A stretch of DNA of 41,903 nt from an uncultured Phascolarctobacterium sp. GTDB lineage: Bacteria; Bacillota; Negativicutes; Acidaminococcales; Acidaminococcaceae. This document shows positions 13,698 to 22,105 of the stretch, piece by piece. The stretch's first letter is position 1; every line of letters begins with the position of its first letter. The notes beneath the pieces are model-generated. The model was not told the origin of the DNA. It saw only the letters and a list, made by a program, of their open reading frames with translations, and searched no databases. A program made the position numbers and the translations under genes. The DNA lies in NCBI GenBank assembly GCA_900545535.1, contig UQZN01000023.1, positions 1 to 41,903 of the forward strand, read 5' to 3'.

Positions 13698-14805
13698 GTG
13701 CTGATTGAGGAATATAAACCTGAGATTGCCGCATTAAAACAGAAACTAGAGGAAATGAGGGGATCTCTTTGACGTAGTTGTCAAAGAGGACCGCATTGCT
13801 GAATTAGAACATAAAATGGGGGCTCCCGGCTTCTGGGATGAACCGGAGACGGCCCAGAAAACAGCTCAGGCTGTAACGCAGTTAAAAGAAGAGGTTGAAA
13901 CGTTCAGGTCTCTGGAGACCAGAGTGGATGACATGGAAGTGCTGTGCGATCTGGCAATGGAAGAGCAGGATGAAAGCCTGCTGCCGGAGCTGGAGGAGCT
14001 GCTGGCAGCTGTTCGTGCTGATGTAGAGCATTTGGAACTGGGTATGCTGCTGAACGGCGAGTATGATGCGAATAATGCCATTCTTACCTTGCATGCCGGC
14101 GCTGGCGGAACCGAAGCGCAGGATTGGACTTCCATGCTGCTGCGTATGTTTTCCCGTTTTGCTGAACGCGAAGGCTATGAAGTGGAAATGCTTGATTATC
14201 TTCCCGGTGATGAAGCCGGTGTGAAAAGTGCTACACTGCAGATCAATGGGCATAATGCCTACGGTTATCTGCGCAGTGAAAAAGGCGTGCATCGTCTGGT
14301 GCGGATTTCGCCGTTTGATGCGAATGCCCGCCGTCATACTTCTTTTGCAGCGGTAGATGTTATGCCGGAGTTGGATGACAGCGTGGAGATCGACATCAAT
14401 CCTGCCGATCTGAAGGTTGATACCTATCGTGCCAGCGGCGCCGGCGGTCAGCATGTCAATAAAACAAGCTCTGCCGTACGTATGACGCATCTGCCTACCG
14501 GTATCATCGTGCAGTGCCAGACCCAAAGGTCGCAGATCCAGAACCGGGAACGGTGCCTGCAGCTTCTGCGCGCAAAGTTATATGAGTATGAACGGGCCAA
14601 GCAGGATGCCTTGAAGAACGATATCGCCGGTGACTATCAGGATATAGAATGGGGCAGTCAGATCCGTTCATATGTATTCCAGCCTTATAAACTGGTCAAA
14701 GATCACCGGACCAACGCCGAAACAGGTAATGTGCAGGCTGTCATGGACGGCGGTTTGGAAATGTTTGTCGAAGCGTATCTGCGCAGCCAGCAAAAGAAAC
14801 TGTGA
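13698..14805 (+). CDS. prfB: Peptide chain release factor 2 with programmed +1 frameshift
   Basis: Translated as 13698-13769 joined to 13771-14805, giving 368 aa, the normal RF2 length. Frame 0 starts at GTG 13698 (V/M-LIEEYKPEIAALKQKLEEM) and reaches an in-frame TGA at 13770-13772. The +1 frame continues from GAC 13771 through to TGA at 14803. RF2 recognises UGA and UAA; it carries the RF2-type codon-reading motif SPF (in ISPFDAN) and the catalytic GGQ at 249-251 (SGAGGQHVNKTSS). The ribosome binding site GAGAGG is about 11 nt before GTG, rather far; a GTG 9 nt further up is too close. The internal stop makes RF2 regulate its own synthesis. Confidence 0.95.
13757..13773 (+). promoter_or_regulatory. 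prfB autoregulatory +1 frameshift site
   Basis: The Shine-Dalgarno-like GAGGGGA (13757-13763) lies 3 nt before the slippery CTT (13767-13769), then TGA (13770-13772) and C. The CTT-TGA-C core is identical to the known RF2 recoding site. When RF2 is low, the ribosome slips to TTT and continues at GAC. Confidence 0.95.
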
Positions 14806-14845
14806 TTGCTGAAAAAGAAATTTTGAATTAGGTGGAGATCAGCTG

Positions 14846-16948
14846 ATGAAAAGCCGTTATAACCCGGTACTTGTTGCGATAATAGCTATAGGTCTGATAG
14901 TTTCGCTGTGGTTGAACTATCAGCGTTATGAGATCGAGCAGCGCAATGATACTGTTGAGATGGCAATGGAATATGAAGGGCTGGAACATATAGCCAATTG
15001 GGAAGGCTTGTCCTTAAATGACGTCCTGGCAAAGTTTAAAACTGCCGGAGTCACGAGCCTGGTGGTTTTTGATACTACTCTGGAAAAGCTCAATAACAAT
15101 GGCTCTATCGTAGCCGTGACCGGCGAGGAGCTGCTGAAAGGTTCCGCTTTGGGCGGCGACGGCGGCAAGTTCGCACCGGTGCTGGCAGAAGGGATCGTTG
15201 TGCCCAATGCTGTCTATGTGACTGTTGGGACGTCATACGACGTTTTAACAGAAGTGGTGGAGGATCTGTATCTGCGCTATGGTAAGGATCGTTTGCGGAT
15301 CGTGAACAACGACCCGCAGATCATTGAGATCTTAGGTAATCCCATGGTCATCACAGAAGAAAATTACGACAGTAAGCCGGGCGTTATGCAGGCTCCTTTA
15401 GGCCTTTCGACAGAAGAGATGCGTAAAGCAAAGGCTTTTGGTTTTAACGTCATCGTCAGACCAATGAATTATTTGCCTAATGATTATGATAAGGTCAGAA
15501 GTATTTTCCGCAGGATCGATAAATCGGGCGCGAATGTGACCGGATATATAGGCTGCGGCCGTGAAGTGGTTGGTTATCCGGATTATATTGCCTATATGGC
15601 GCATAAACTAAAAAAGAAAAATATGACTTTTGGCATGGTAGAACATTATACGCAGCTGCAGTTTGCTCCAATGGACGGACTGCTGCCTTTGGCGGAGCAT
15701 ATGGACTATCGTGTTGCCCGTACCTATATAATTGATAAAGCTGAGCAGAGAAAACTGAAAATGCCGGAAGCGTTAAGACGCTGGGCTTTAACAGATGAAG
15801 AACGTAACATTCGTATCAACTATATCAAGCCGTTCATGATCCCGCAGGAAGGCAGGGATATTTTAGAGCTTAATCTGGATTATGTGTCTAAAATTGCTGC
15901 CGATGTGCAGGCAAGAGGCTATAAGCTTGGCCCGGCGGGAGTATTTTCCAAAAATGCTGCCGATGGCGGTTTTGCTCCTTATTTCCCGGAACGGATCTGG
16001 TTTGTTCCGCTGGCCTTTGCTATCCTGGCGGGTGGCATCATGTATCTGACGCTGTTATTTAATTTCAGCAAAAAACTTCAGTATATGTTATTGCTGGCTG
16101 GCGGCGTTGTTGCCAGTATAACTTTACTGAAATTTGGCGGTGTACTGACCAGGCAGCTTTTGGCTTTGATGGCGGCTGCTGTTTTTCCGGTGCTGTCGAT
16201 GACAGTTATCGTCGAGCTGTGGGAGTCCTGTAAAAAGGCTGCTTCCGGTACGTTGAAGATCATTGTCAGCGCTACCTGGCAGCTGGCTTTGGCTGTCGCG
16301 CTTTCTTTGATCGGAGCATCTTTTATATCGGCTGTTTTGGGTGACAGCAGATTTTTCCTGGAAATCGACATTTATAAAGGCGTTAAATTAACGTTTATTC
16401 TGCCGGTACTGCTGATCTCTTTATGGTATATGCAGCGCTTCAATGTTTTGAGCAGGGGCCGGATGGGCAATCTGGCTGTGCATCTGCAAAACTTTTTCAG
16501 TACCAGAATAACAGTGAAGCATGTGGCTTTTTTAGGCGTATTGGCTTTTGTGGCGTATATTTTTGTCGGCCGCAGCGGTCATACTGCCGGGGTCCCTGTT
16601 CCAGCGCTGGAAATAAAAATGCGTTTGTTCCTGGAACAGGTCATGTATGCCCGGCCGCGTGAAAAAGAATTTATGATCGGTCATCCGGCGTTTTATTTAG
16701 CGGCTTTTGCTGCCTATAAACAGGCGCCGCGTTTGTGGCAGATGCTGTTGGTTGTCGCCGCTACGATCGGTCAGGGTTCTTTGGTACAGACTTTCGCGCA
16801 TATGCGGACTCCTGTGATCATGAGTTATATTCGTGCCGTTGACGGTTATGCTTTAGGTGCCTTTTTAGGTATCATTGCTGTTATCGCCGTTTCTATTTTA
16901 CTGCCTTATGTGCAGAAATGGCAAAGGAGATTCTTGGAGCATGAGTAA
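14846..16948 (+). CDS. DUF5693 family membrane protein
   Basis: 700 aa. One N-terminal span (about residues 8-24, VAIIAIGLIVSLWLNYQRY), then a large extracytoplasmic domain (about 30-380). The C-terminal 320 residues carry roughly eight spans (for example PLAFAILAGGIMYLTLLF, LALAVALSLIGASFI and ALGAFLGIIAVIAVSILLPY). This layout is that of DUF5693, whose function is unknown. It is regularly found beside csaB in Firmicutes, and here its last 8 nt overlap csaB. That suggests a role in cell-wall polysaccharide modification or export, which is inference. AGGTGGAGA precedes the ATG. prfB ends 40 bp upstream. Confidence 0.85.
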   Translation: MKSRYNPVLVAIIAIGLIVSLWLNYQRYEIEQRNDTVEMAMEYEGLEHIANWEGLSLNDVLAKFKTAGVTSLVVFDTTLEKLNNNGSIVAVTGEELLKGSALGGDGGKFAPVLAEGIVVPNAVYVTVGTSYDVLTEVVEDLYLRYGKDRLRIVNNDPQIIEILGNPMVITEENYDSKPGVMQAPLGLSTEEMRKAKAFGFNVIVRPMNYLPNDYDKVRSIFRRIDKSGANVTGYIGCGREVVGYPDYIAYMAHKLKKKNMTFGMVEHYTQLQFAPMDGLLPLAEHMDYRVARTYIIDKAEQRKLKMPEALRRWALTDEERNIRINYIKPFMIPQEGRDILELNLDYVSKIAADVQARGYKLGPAGVFSKNAADGGFAPYFPERIWFVPLAFAILAGGIMYLTLLFNFSKKLQYMLLLAGGVVASITLLKFGGVLTRQLLALMAAAVFPVLSMTVIVELWESCKKAASGTLKIIVSATWQLALAVALSLIGASFISAVLGDSRFFLEIDIYKGVKLTFILPVLLISLWYMQRFNVLSRGRMGNLAVHLQNFFSTRITVKHVAFLGVLAFVAYIFVGRSGHTAGVPVPALEIKMRLFLEQVMYARPREKEFMIGHPAFYLAAFAAYKQAPRLWQMLLVVAATIGQGSLVQTFAHMRTPVIMSYIRAVDGYALGAFLGIIAVIAVSILLPYVQKWQRRFLEHE

Positions 16949-18032
16949 AATTTTGATTTCCGGTTATTACGGTTTTGCCAATGCCGGTGACGAAGCCATG
17001 CTTACTGCTATCATAGAATCGTTACGGCAAGTGGAAGAGAACGTAGAGCTGACTGTGTTGTCAGGTAATCCGGAGGACACTGCGGCCAAACACCAGGTTC
17101 GCAGTGTATACCGTTTTAATCCCTGGGCGGTTATTCAGGCAATGTATGCTTCTGAACTGATTCTTTCAGGCGGCGGCAGTCTGCTTCAGGATGTGACCAG
17201 TAAGCGTAGTTTACTCTATTACCTGAGTATTATTGGTTTAGGAAAGTTTTTTGGCAAAAAAGTGATGCTCTTTGCTCAGGGGATTGGTCCTATCAGAGCA
17301 AAATGGGCCCGTAAATTGACAAGCTTTGTTTGCAATAAGGCAGATCTGATCACAGTAAGAGATCGTGAGTCGGCCTCTGAACTTAAGGAAATGGGAGTAG
17401 CTGCGACTAAAATAACAGTTACTGCTGACTCAGTCCTTTCGCTGAAGCCAGTTACCGGCGAAGGCGGCAGAACCCTGCTGCAGAAAGCCGGCGTCGATTT
17501 AACAAAGCCCGTTATCGGGATCTCTGTACGGCCCTGGGCCGGTGATGCCAGATGCTTTCAGGTTCTGGCTGAAGCCGCTTCTAAATTGCAGCAGCGTTAT
17601 GGCGCGCAGCTTATCTTGCTGCCGCTGCAGTATTCAGTCGATGTCAAAGCCTGTGAAAAACTGCGGAAGGCATTGGCCTGTCAAAAAGATGTATTTCTGT
17701 TAAATGAAAGATATAATACCGAGGAATTTCTTTCTATTATAGGAAACTGCGATCTTTTGATTGGCATGCGGCTGCATGCACTGGTTTTTGCCGCAGTAAT
17801 GCAGACGCCGATCCTGGCAATATCCTATGATCCTAAAGTAGATAGTTTTGTAAATGCTATTGGTGAAAAACCTGTTGGCACTGTTGAAAAAATTGATGGA
17901 GATATGGTTGTTCAGGCTGCTGTAGCCGGTTGGCAGAAAGCGCCGCTTGAACAGAATAAGAATATTGAGATATTGAGGCAGAAAGCGCAGATCAATTCTG
18001 ATAAAGCTTTTGCTTTGCTAAAAAAAGGTTGA
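16941..18032 (+). CDS. csaB: Polysaccharide pyruvyl transferase CsaB
   Basis: 363 aa from ATG 16941. A frame extension to 16875 only reads back through the DUF5693 gene; AAGGAG lies 11 nt before the chosen ATG. The start MSKILISGYYGFANAGDEAM is the family hallmark. SGGGSLLQD, ISVRPW and GMRLHALVFAA are the remaining conserved blocks of the GT-B-like pyruvyl transferase fold. CsaB adds ketal pyruvate to secondary cell-wall polymer, the ligand of SLH domains, in Bacillus. In Negativicutes the SLH-type OmpM proteins are thought to bind peptidoglycan polyamines instead, so the acceptor here is uncertain. It is co-transcribed with the DUF5693 gene. Confidence 0.92.
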   Translation: MSKILISGYYGFANAGDEAMLTAIIESLRQVEENVELTVLSGNPEDTAAKHQVRSVYRFNPWAVIQAMYASELILSGGGSLLQDVTSKRSLLYYLSIIGLGKFFGKKVMLFAQGIGPIRAKWARKLTSFVCNKADLITVRDRESASELKEMGVAATKITVTADSVLSLKPVTGEGGRTLLQKAGVDLTKPVIGISVRPWAGDARCFQVLAEAASKLQQRYGAQLILLPLQYSVDVKACEKLRKALACQKDVFLLNERYNTEEFLSIIGNCDLLIGMRLHALVFAAVMQTPILAISYDPKVDSFVNAIGEKPVGTVEKIDGDMVVQAAVAGWQKAPLEQNKNIEILRQKAQINSDKAFALLKKG

Positions 18033-18114
18033 AAAAAACGATGAATTGGAATTTGTCGTGATGATAAAGACTGACCTAATTGTTTGAGTGTTGAAGAGAA
18101 GGGAGCTTTCACCT

Positions 18115-18801
18115 ATGCTTTTAATGACCGATGTCAGTAAAACATATCCAAGCGGTTCAGTAGCTTTGCGTGATGTCAATATACATATCCAGCCGGGCGA
18201 GTTTGTTTTTGTCGTCGGGCCAAGCGGCGCGGGCAAATCTACTTTTATTAAGATGCTTTTTCGTGAGGTAATACCTACCACTGGCAATATATATGTAAAT
18301 GGTGTCGATTTACTGGAACTGAAAGAAAAGGAGATCCCTTATCTGCGCAGGCAGCTGGGAATTATTTTTCAGGATTACCGGTTGCTGCCTGACCGCACCG
18401 TCTATGATAATGTTGCGTTTGCCATGCAGGTTATTGAGACTCCCTATCGTAAAATCAAACGCCGCGTGATGAGTGTGCTGGATCTGGTTGGCCTGCGCAA
18501 GCGTGCCAATTCTTATCCAACAGAATTATCAGGCGGTGAACAGCAGCGTGTAGCGATTGCGCGTGCTATCGTCAATGATCCGCTGCTGGTAATTGCCGAC
18601 GAACCAACAGGCAACCTTGACCCGGAAACAAGCTGGGATATCATGCGTATTTTCAGTGAGATCAACGAAAGCGGTACCACTATCGTGATGGCTACCCATG
18701 ATAAGGAAATCGTTGATAATATGGAAAAGCGTGTTATTGCTATTGAAAAAGGGTCCATTGTTCGTGATGATTTAAAAGGGGTATACGGTTATGAGTCTTA
18801 G
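18115..18801 (+). CDS. ftsE: Cell division ATP-binding protein FtsE
   Basis: 228 aa, the normal length. Walker A GPSGAGKST at 35-43, signature LSGGEQQR near 138-145, Walker B LVIADEP with NLDPE, and H-loop MATHDK. FtsE powers FtsX and so gates peptidoglycan hydrolysis at the septum rather than transporting a solute. Start ATG 18115 sits 9 nt after AGGGAG; the frame extends to 18088 without a ribosome binding site. Its end overlaps ftsX by 11 nt, which implies coupled translation. Confidence 0.95.
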   Translation: MLLMTDVSKTYPSGSVALRDVNIHIQPGEFVFVVGPSGAGKSTFIKMLFREVIPTTGNIYVNGVDLLELKEKEIPYLRRQLGIIFQDYRLLPDRTVYDNVAFAMQVIETPYRKIKRRVMSVLDLVGLRKRANSYPTELSGGEQQRVAIARAIVNDPLLVIADEPTGNLDPETSWDIMRIFSEINESGTTIVMATHDKEIVDNMEKRVIAIEKGSIVRDDLKGVYGYES

Positions 18802-19678
18802 TACAAAGGAATATTTTATCCGGGAAACCTATAAATCTATCAAACGCAACGGTTTGATGAGTCTTGCTTCAGTATCTACAGTAGCGCTTTCGCTGCTTGT
18901 TTTAGGTATGTTTCTGCTGATTTTTATCAATACCAATAATCTGGCTCAATATCTTGAAAGCCAGGTCCAGATCACTGTTTATATGGAGGATTCCGTTGAA
19001 GGTTCAGGGTTAAGCGATATGAAGCAGACACTGGAAAACCTGCCGGGGGTCCTCAGTGTAACAGAGGTCAGCAAACAGGAGGCTCTGGCCAGGTTCAAGG
19101 AGCGGTTAGGACAGCAGGAGAAATTGCTGCATTCATTAGGAACGGACAACCCTTTTCCTAATTCGTTCGAGGTGCAGGTGGACAAGCCTGACCGGATCAA
19201 TGAACTGGCGCCGCAGATCCATGAGATGGAAGGCGTAGAAACTGCTAAATTTGGGCAGGAAATTGTGGAACATATTTTTCAGATGACGAAAATACTGCGT
19301 ATTGGCGGCGTCGTGCTGGTTATTCTGCTGGCGCTTGCAACACTGTTTATTATTGCCAATACTATCAGGCTCACAGTTTTTGCCAGGCGTAAGGAAGTTA
19401 ATATCATGAAATATGTTGGCGCGACAGACTGGTTTATCAGGTGGCCGTTTATTTTGGAAGGTATGACGCTGGGATTTTTTGGGGCGTTGATCGCCAATTT
19501 TGTCATTAACGGTACTTATGCGGCACTTTTGTCGCGTATTTATGCGACGCTGGCTTTCCTGCCGATGGTGCCTGCTTATCCGATGCTCACCTATGTTGAT
19601 ATTTCTATTGTTTTAGCCGGAACGGCGATTGGTGCGGCAGGAAGTTATATTTCCCTGCGTAAGTTTTTAAAAGTTTAA
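18791..19678 (+). CDS. ftsX: Cell division protein FtsX
   Basis: 295 aa, inner membrane. It has one N-terminal span (about 22-44, LASVSTVALSLLVLGMFLLI), an extracytoplasmic domain (about 48-165) that binds the hydrolase activator, and three C-terminal spans (about 172-195, 223-245 and 262-290). This is the FtsX/MacB permease layout. AAGGGG precedes the ATG at 9 nt. It overlaps ftsE and is followed after 15 bp by the coiled-coil M23 gene, its probable partner. Confidence 0.94.
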   Translation: MSLSTKEYFIRETYKSIKRNGLMSLASVSTVALSLLVLGMFLLIFINTNNLAQYLESQVQITVYMEDSVEGSGLSDMKQTLENLPGVLSVTEVSKQEALARFKERLGQQEKLLHSLGTDNPFPNSFEVQVDKPDRINELAPQIHEMEGVETAKFGQEIVEHIFQMTKILRIGGVVLVILLALATLFIIANTIRLTVFARRKEVNIMKYVGATDWFIRWPFILEGMTLGFFGALIANFVINGTYAALLSRIYATLAFLPMVPAYPMLTYVDISIVLAGTAIGAAGSYISLRKFLKV

Positions 19679-19693
19679 CAGCGGAGGCCGATT

Positions 19694-20827
19694 ATGCCAA
19701 AAAAGAAAGTTCTGATGGCTGTATTGGCGTTGATATTCGCTGTTATGCAGATCCTGCCGGCTTTTGCAAATGAGCTGGAAGATAAGCAAGCGGAATATGA
19801 CGACGTACAGCAAAAAATGCAGCAAATGGAAATAGCTAAAGAACGGGCCCGTCGCGAGGCTGAGGCTGCCAGCGACAGGATGGAAGAGATCGTCGCCGAA
19901 TTGAATCGTCTGCAGGTCGAAATCAAAGAAATTGAAGCTAAACGGGATAAACTGCAGCCGCTGATCGACGAAAATCAGGAAGTTTTAGCTGAAAAGAAAG
20001 CTAAAATGGAAGGACGCATGAAGATTTACCGTCAGCGTCTGCGCGATATTTATATCAATGGTCAGATCAATTATCTCGATGTGCTGCTGGGCGCAAAAGA
20101 TTTTTCTGATTTTTCTTCAAGGATGTTTTTACTGCAAAAAATCATCAGCCGCGATCTGGCTATGATGGATACGATCATGAAGGAAACGGCTGAAATCGAA
20201 GCGCGTCAGAAAGAACTGGATGCACAGATGGCTGACATTGAAAAAATGCGCAGCGACCTTGAGGAAAAGCAGCAAAAAGCTGAAGCAAGTAAGGAAGAAC
20301 GTGCACAGCTGCTTTATAAAGCAGAGGAAGAAAGCCGTCAGGCCGATGAAGATTATGATCGTTTACTGGCTATTTCCGAGAATATTGCCAGTATGTTAAG
20401 AAGCCTGGAACGCAGTTCTTCTATGCCTACAAGCGGTGGGACCGGCAAATTCATCTGGCCGGTGACCGGTGAGATAACTTCTTATTATGGCTGGCGCACA
20501 CATCCTGTGTTTGGTACTACCAGATACCATTCCGGTATGGATATTGCCTGCGATTATGGCACGCCGATCGTGGCTGCTGATTCGGGGACGGTAATTTATT
20601 CAGGCTGGATGGGCGGCTACGGCTATGCAGTCATGATCGATCATGGCGGCGGCCTGGTTTCTCTTTATGGTCATAATCAGGAACTGGCTGTCAGTGAGGG
20701 ACAATATGTCAATCAGGGTCAGGTGATCTCGTATGCAGGCAGCACTGGCTGGTCGACTGGTCCGCACTGTCATTTTGAAGTACGTATCCACGGTGAAGTG
20801 ACCGAACCATTGGATTATTTACCTTGA
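19694..20827 (+). CDS. envC: Murein hydrolase activator, EnvC/PcsB-like M23 protein
   Basis: 377 aa. Signal peptide 1-25 (cleavage after PAFA). Residues 27-240 form a long Glu/Lys/Gln-rich coiled coil in two segments, the part that docks on FtsX. Residues 255-370 are an M23 LytM domain. Metal ligands are visible: H279 and D283 in YHSGMDIAC and the HCH pair near 358-360 in HCHFEVR, so this domain may be an active endopeptidase, unlike the degenerate E. coli EnvC. The position directly after ftsEX supports a role in opening septal wall. GGAGG lies 6 nt before ATG. The gene symbol is by analogy. Confidence 0.9.
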   Translation: MPKKKVLMAVLALIFAVMQILPAFANELEDKQAEYDDVQQKMQQMEIAKERARREAEAASDRMEEIVAELNRLQVEIKEIEAKRDKLQPLIDENQEVLAEKKAKMEGRMKIYRQRLRDIYINGQINYLDVLLGAKDFSDFSSRMFLLQKIISRDLAMMDTIMKETAEIEARQKELDAQMADIEKMRSDLEEKQQKAEASKEERAQLLYKAEEESRQADEDYDRLLAISENIASMLRSLERSSSMPTSGGTGKFIWPVTGEITSYYGWRTHPVFGTTRYHSGMDIACDYGTPIVAADSGTVIYSGWMGGYGYAVMIDHGGGLVSLYGHNQELAVSEGQYVNQGQVISYAGSTGWSTGPHCHFEVRIHGEVTEPLDYLP

Positions 20828-20857
20828 GTTCAGAAAAGATAAGCGGGGGCAGAAGTT

Positions 20858-22006
20858 ATGTTTAAAAAGCGTTTTAGTATGATGACAGTGCTTATAGCCT
20901 GCCTTTGCGCTATAGTTGTTACACTTGGAGCCGTATTCTACGGTATGGAACGAGTTACCGGCGATGCTTTAGGAAGTCTCAAGTTTCTTAAGACTTTAGT
21001 TTTGGTCCGGGAAAAATTTGTGGAACAGCCGAATGATGGAAAATTATTTGACGGGGCAGCAACAGGTCTGGTCAAAGCCCTGGATGATCCGTACTCTGTT
21101 TATTTGGATCAGCAGAATTTCAAGGATATCAGCAATGTAACAGAAGGCTTTTTTGGCGGTATCGGCGTAGTCGTTGGCAAGAAGGACAATAATTTTGTTG
21201 TAGTTGCGCCGTTGGAGGGAACTCCCGGAGAAAAAGCGGGCATCAAAGCCGGCGAGAAGATAGTGCAGGTCGATGGCAAAAAAACTGCCGGAATGCAGCT
21301 GGAAGACGTTGTTGCCATGATTCGCGGTACTCAGGGCACCGAAGTAGAGTTGGTTTTGGATGATAACAAGGGCAATGAACGTACAGTAAGAGTGGTACGC
21401 GGTGATATCAAGATCAAATCGGTTGCAGGTGAGATACTGCCGGATAGTAAGATCGGTTATATCAGGATCGCTATTTTCAATGAGAATACCTCCGGTGAGT
21501 TTGTCAGGAAGTATCAGGAACTGGAAGAACAGGGTATGCAGTCTCTGCTGCTGGATTTAAGGCAGAATCCGGGCGGTATTTTGGGAGAGTCTGTACGCGT
21601 TGCTCAATATTTGGTTCCTAAGGGGCCGATCGTGTCCGTTATCGATCGTGAAGGCCGTAAATATACGGAAGAATCTTATCTGGAAAAAGTCAAGTATCCT
21701 CTGGCTGTACTGGTCGATCACGGCAGTGCCAGCGCTTCTGAAATCGTAGCCGGAGCGGTGCAGGACACGAAGTCAGGTAAGCTTTTTGGCACGCAGACTT
21801 TTGGTAAGGGCTCGGTGCAGACTGTATACAGACTGCCGCAGAATACGGGCTTAAAACTAACTACAGCTAAATATTACACACCTTCAGGACGTTCTATCAA
21901 TGGTACGGGCATCACGCCTGACGAAGTGGTGGAACTTCCGGAACAGGCAACCAGGGACATCCAGCTGGAAACAGCAGAAAATTACTTGCGTAATCTGAAG
22001 AAATAA
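20858..22006 (+). CDS. ctpB: S41 family C-terminal processing protease
   Basis: 382 aa. A membrane anchor or signal (about 8-28), a PDZ domain (about 90-170, with GGIGVVVGKKD and AGIKAGEKIVQVDG) and an S41 protease core. The catalytic dyad fits the family spacing: Ser292 in GSASASE, Lys317 in FGKGS and Gln321 four residues later. It is expected to act outside the inner membrane on envelope proteins, possibly on wall hydrolases such as the upstream M23 protein, a link seen for Ctp proteases elsewhere but inferred here. GGGGG precedes the ATG. A terminator closes the ftsE-to-ctpB unit. Confidence 0.92.
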   Translation: MFKKRFSMMTVLIACLCAIVVTLGAVFYGMERVTGDALGSLKFLKTLVLVREKFVEQPNDGKLFDGAATGLVKALDDPYSVYLDQQNFKDISNVTEGFFGGIGVVVGKKDNNFVVVAPLEGTPGEKAGIKAGEKIVQVDGKKTAGMQLEDVVAMIRGTQGTEVELVLDDNKGNERTVRVVRGDIKIKSVAGEILPDSKIGYIRIAIFNENTSGEFVRKYQELEEQGMQSLLLDLRQNPGGILGESVRVAQYLVPKGPIVSVIDREGRKYTEESYLEKVKYPLAVLVDHGSASASEIVAGAVQDTKSGKLFGTQTFGKGSVQTVYRLPQNTGLKLTTAKYYTPSGRSINGTGITPDEVVELPEQATRDIQLETAENYLRNLKK

Positions 22007-22011
22007 TATTC

Positions 22012-22047
22012 AAAGAACCAATGCTTTCAGGCATTGGTTCTTTTGCT
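22012..22047 (+). terminator. Terminator of the ftsE-X-envC-ctp operon
   Basis: Perfect 13-bp stem AAAGAACCAATGC (22012-22024) with GCATTGGTTCTTT (22031-22043), a 6-nt loop and T tail. Confidence 0.9.
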
Positions 22048-22071
22048 TTTACTATAGTTTTATGATAAAAT
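22043..22071 (+). promoter_or_regulatory. Promoter of pgi
   Basis: TTGCTT (22043-22048), 17-bp spacer, TAAAAT (22066-22071), starting inside the T tail of the preceding terminator. Confidence 0.65.
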
Positions 22072-22105
22072 ATTTAAGTATATAAATAATTGATATGGTG
22101 ATATT

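Noticed and set aside
13698..13772. Apparent premature stop at the start of prfB
   Set aside because: It is the known RF2 frameshift site, not an assembly error or pseudogene.
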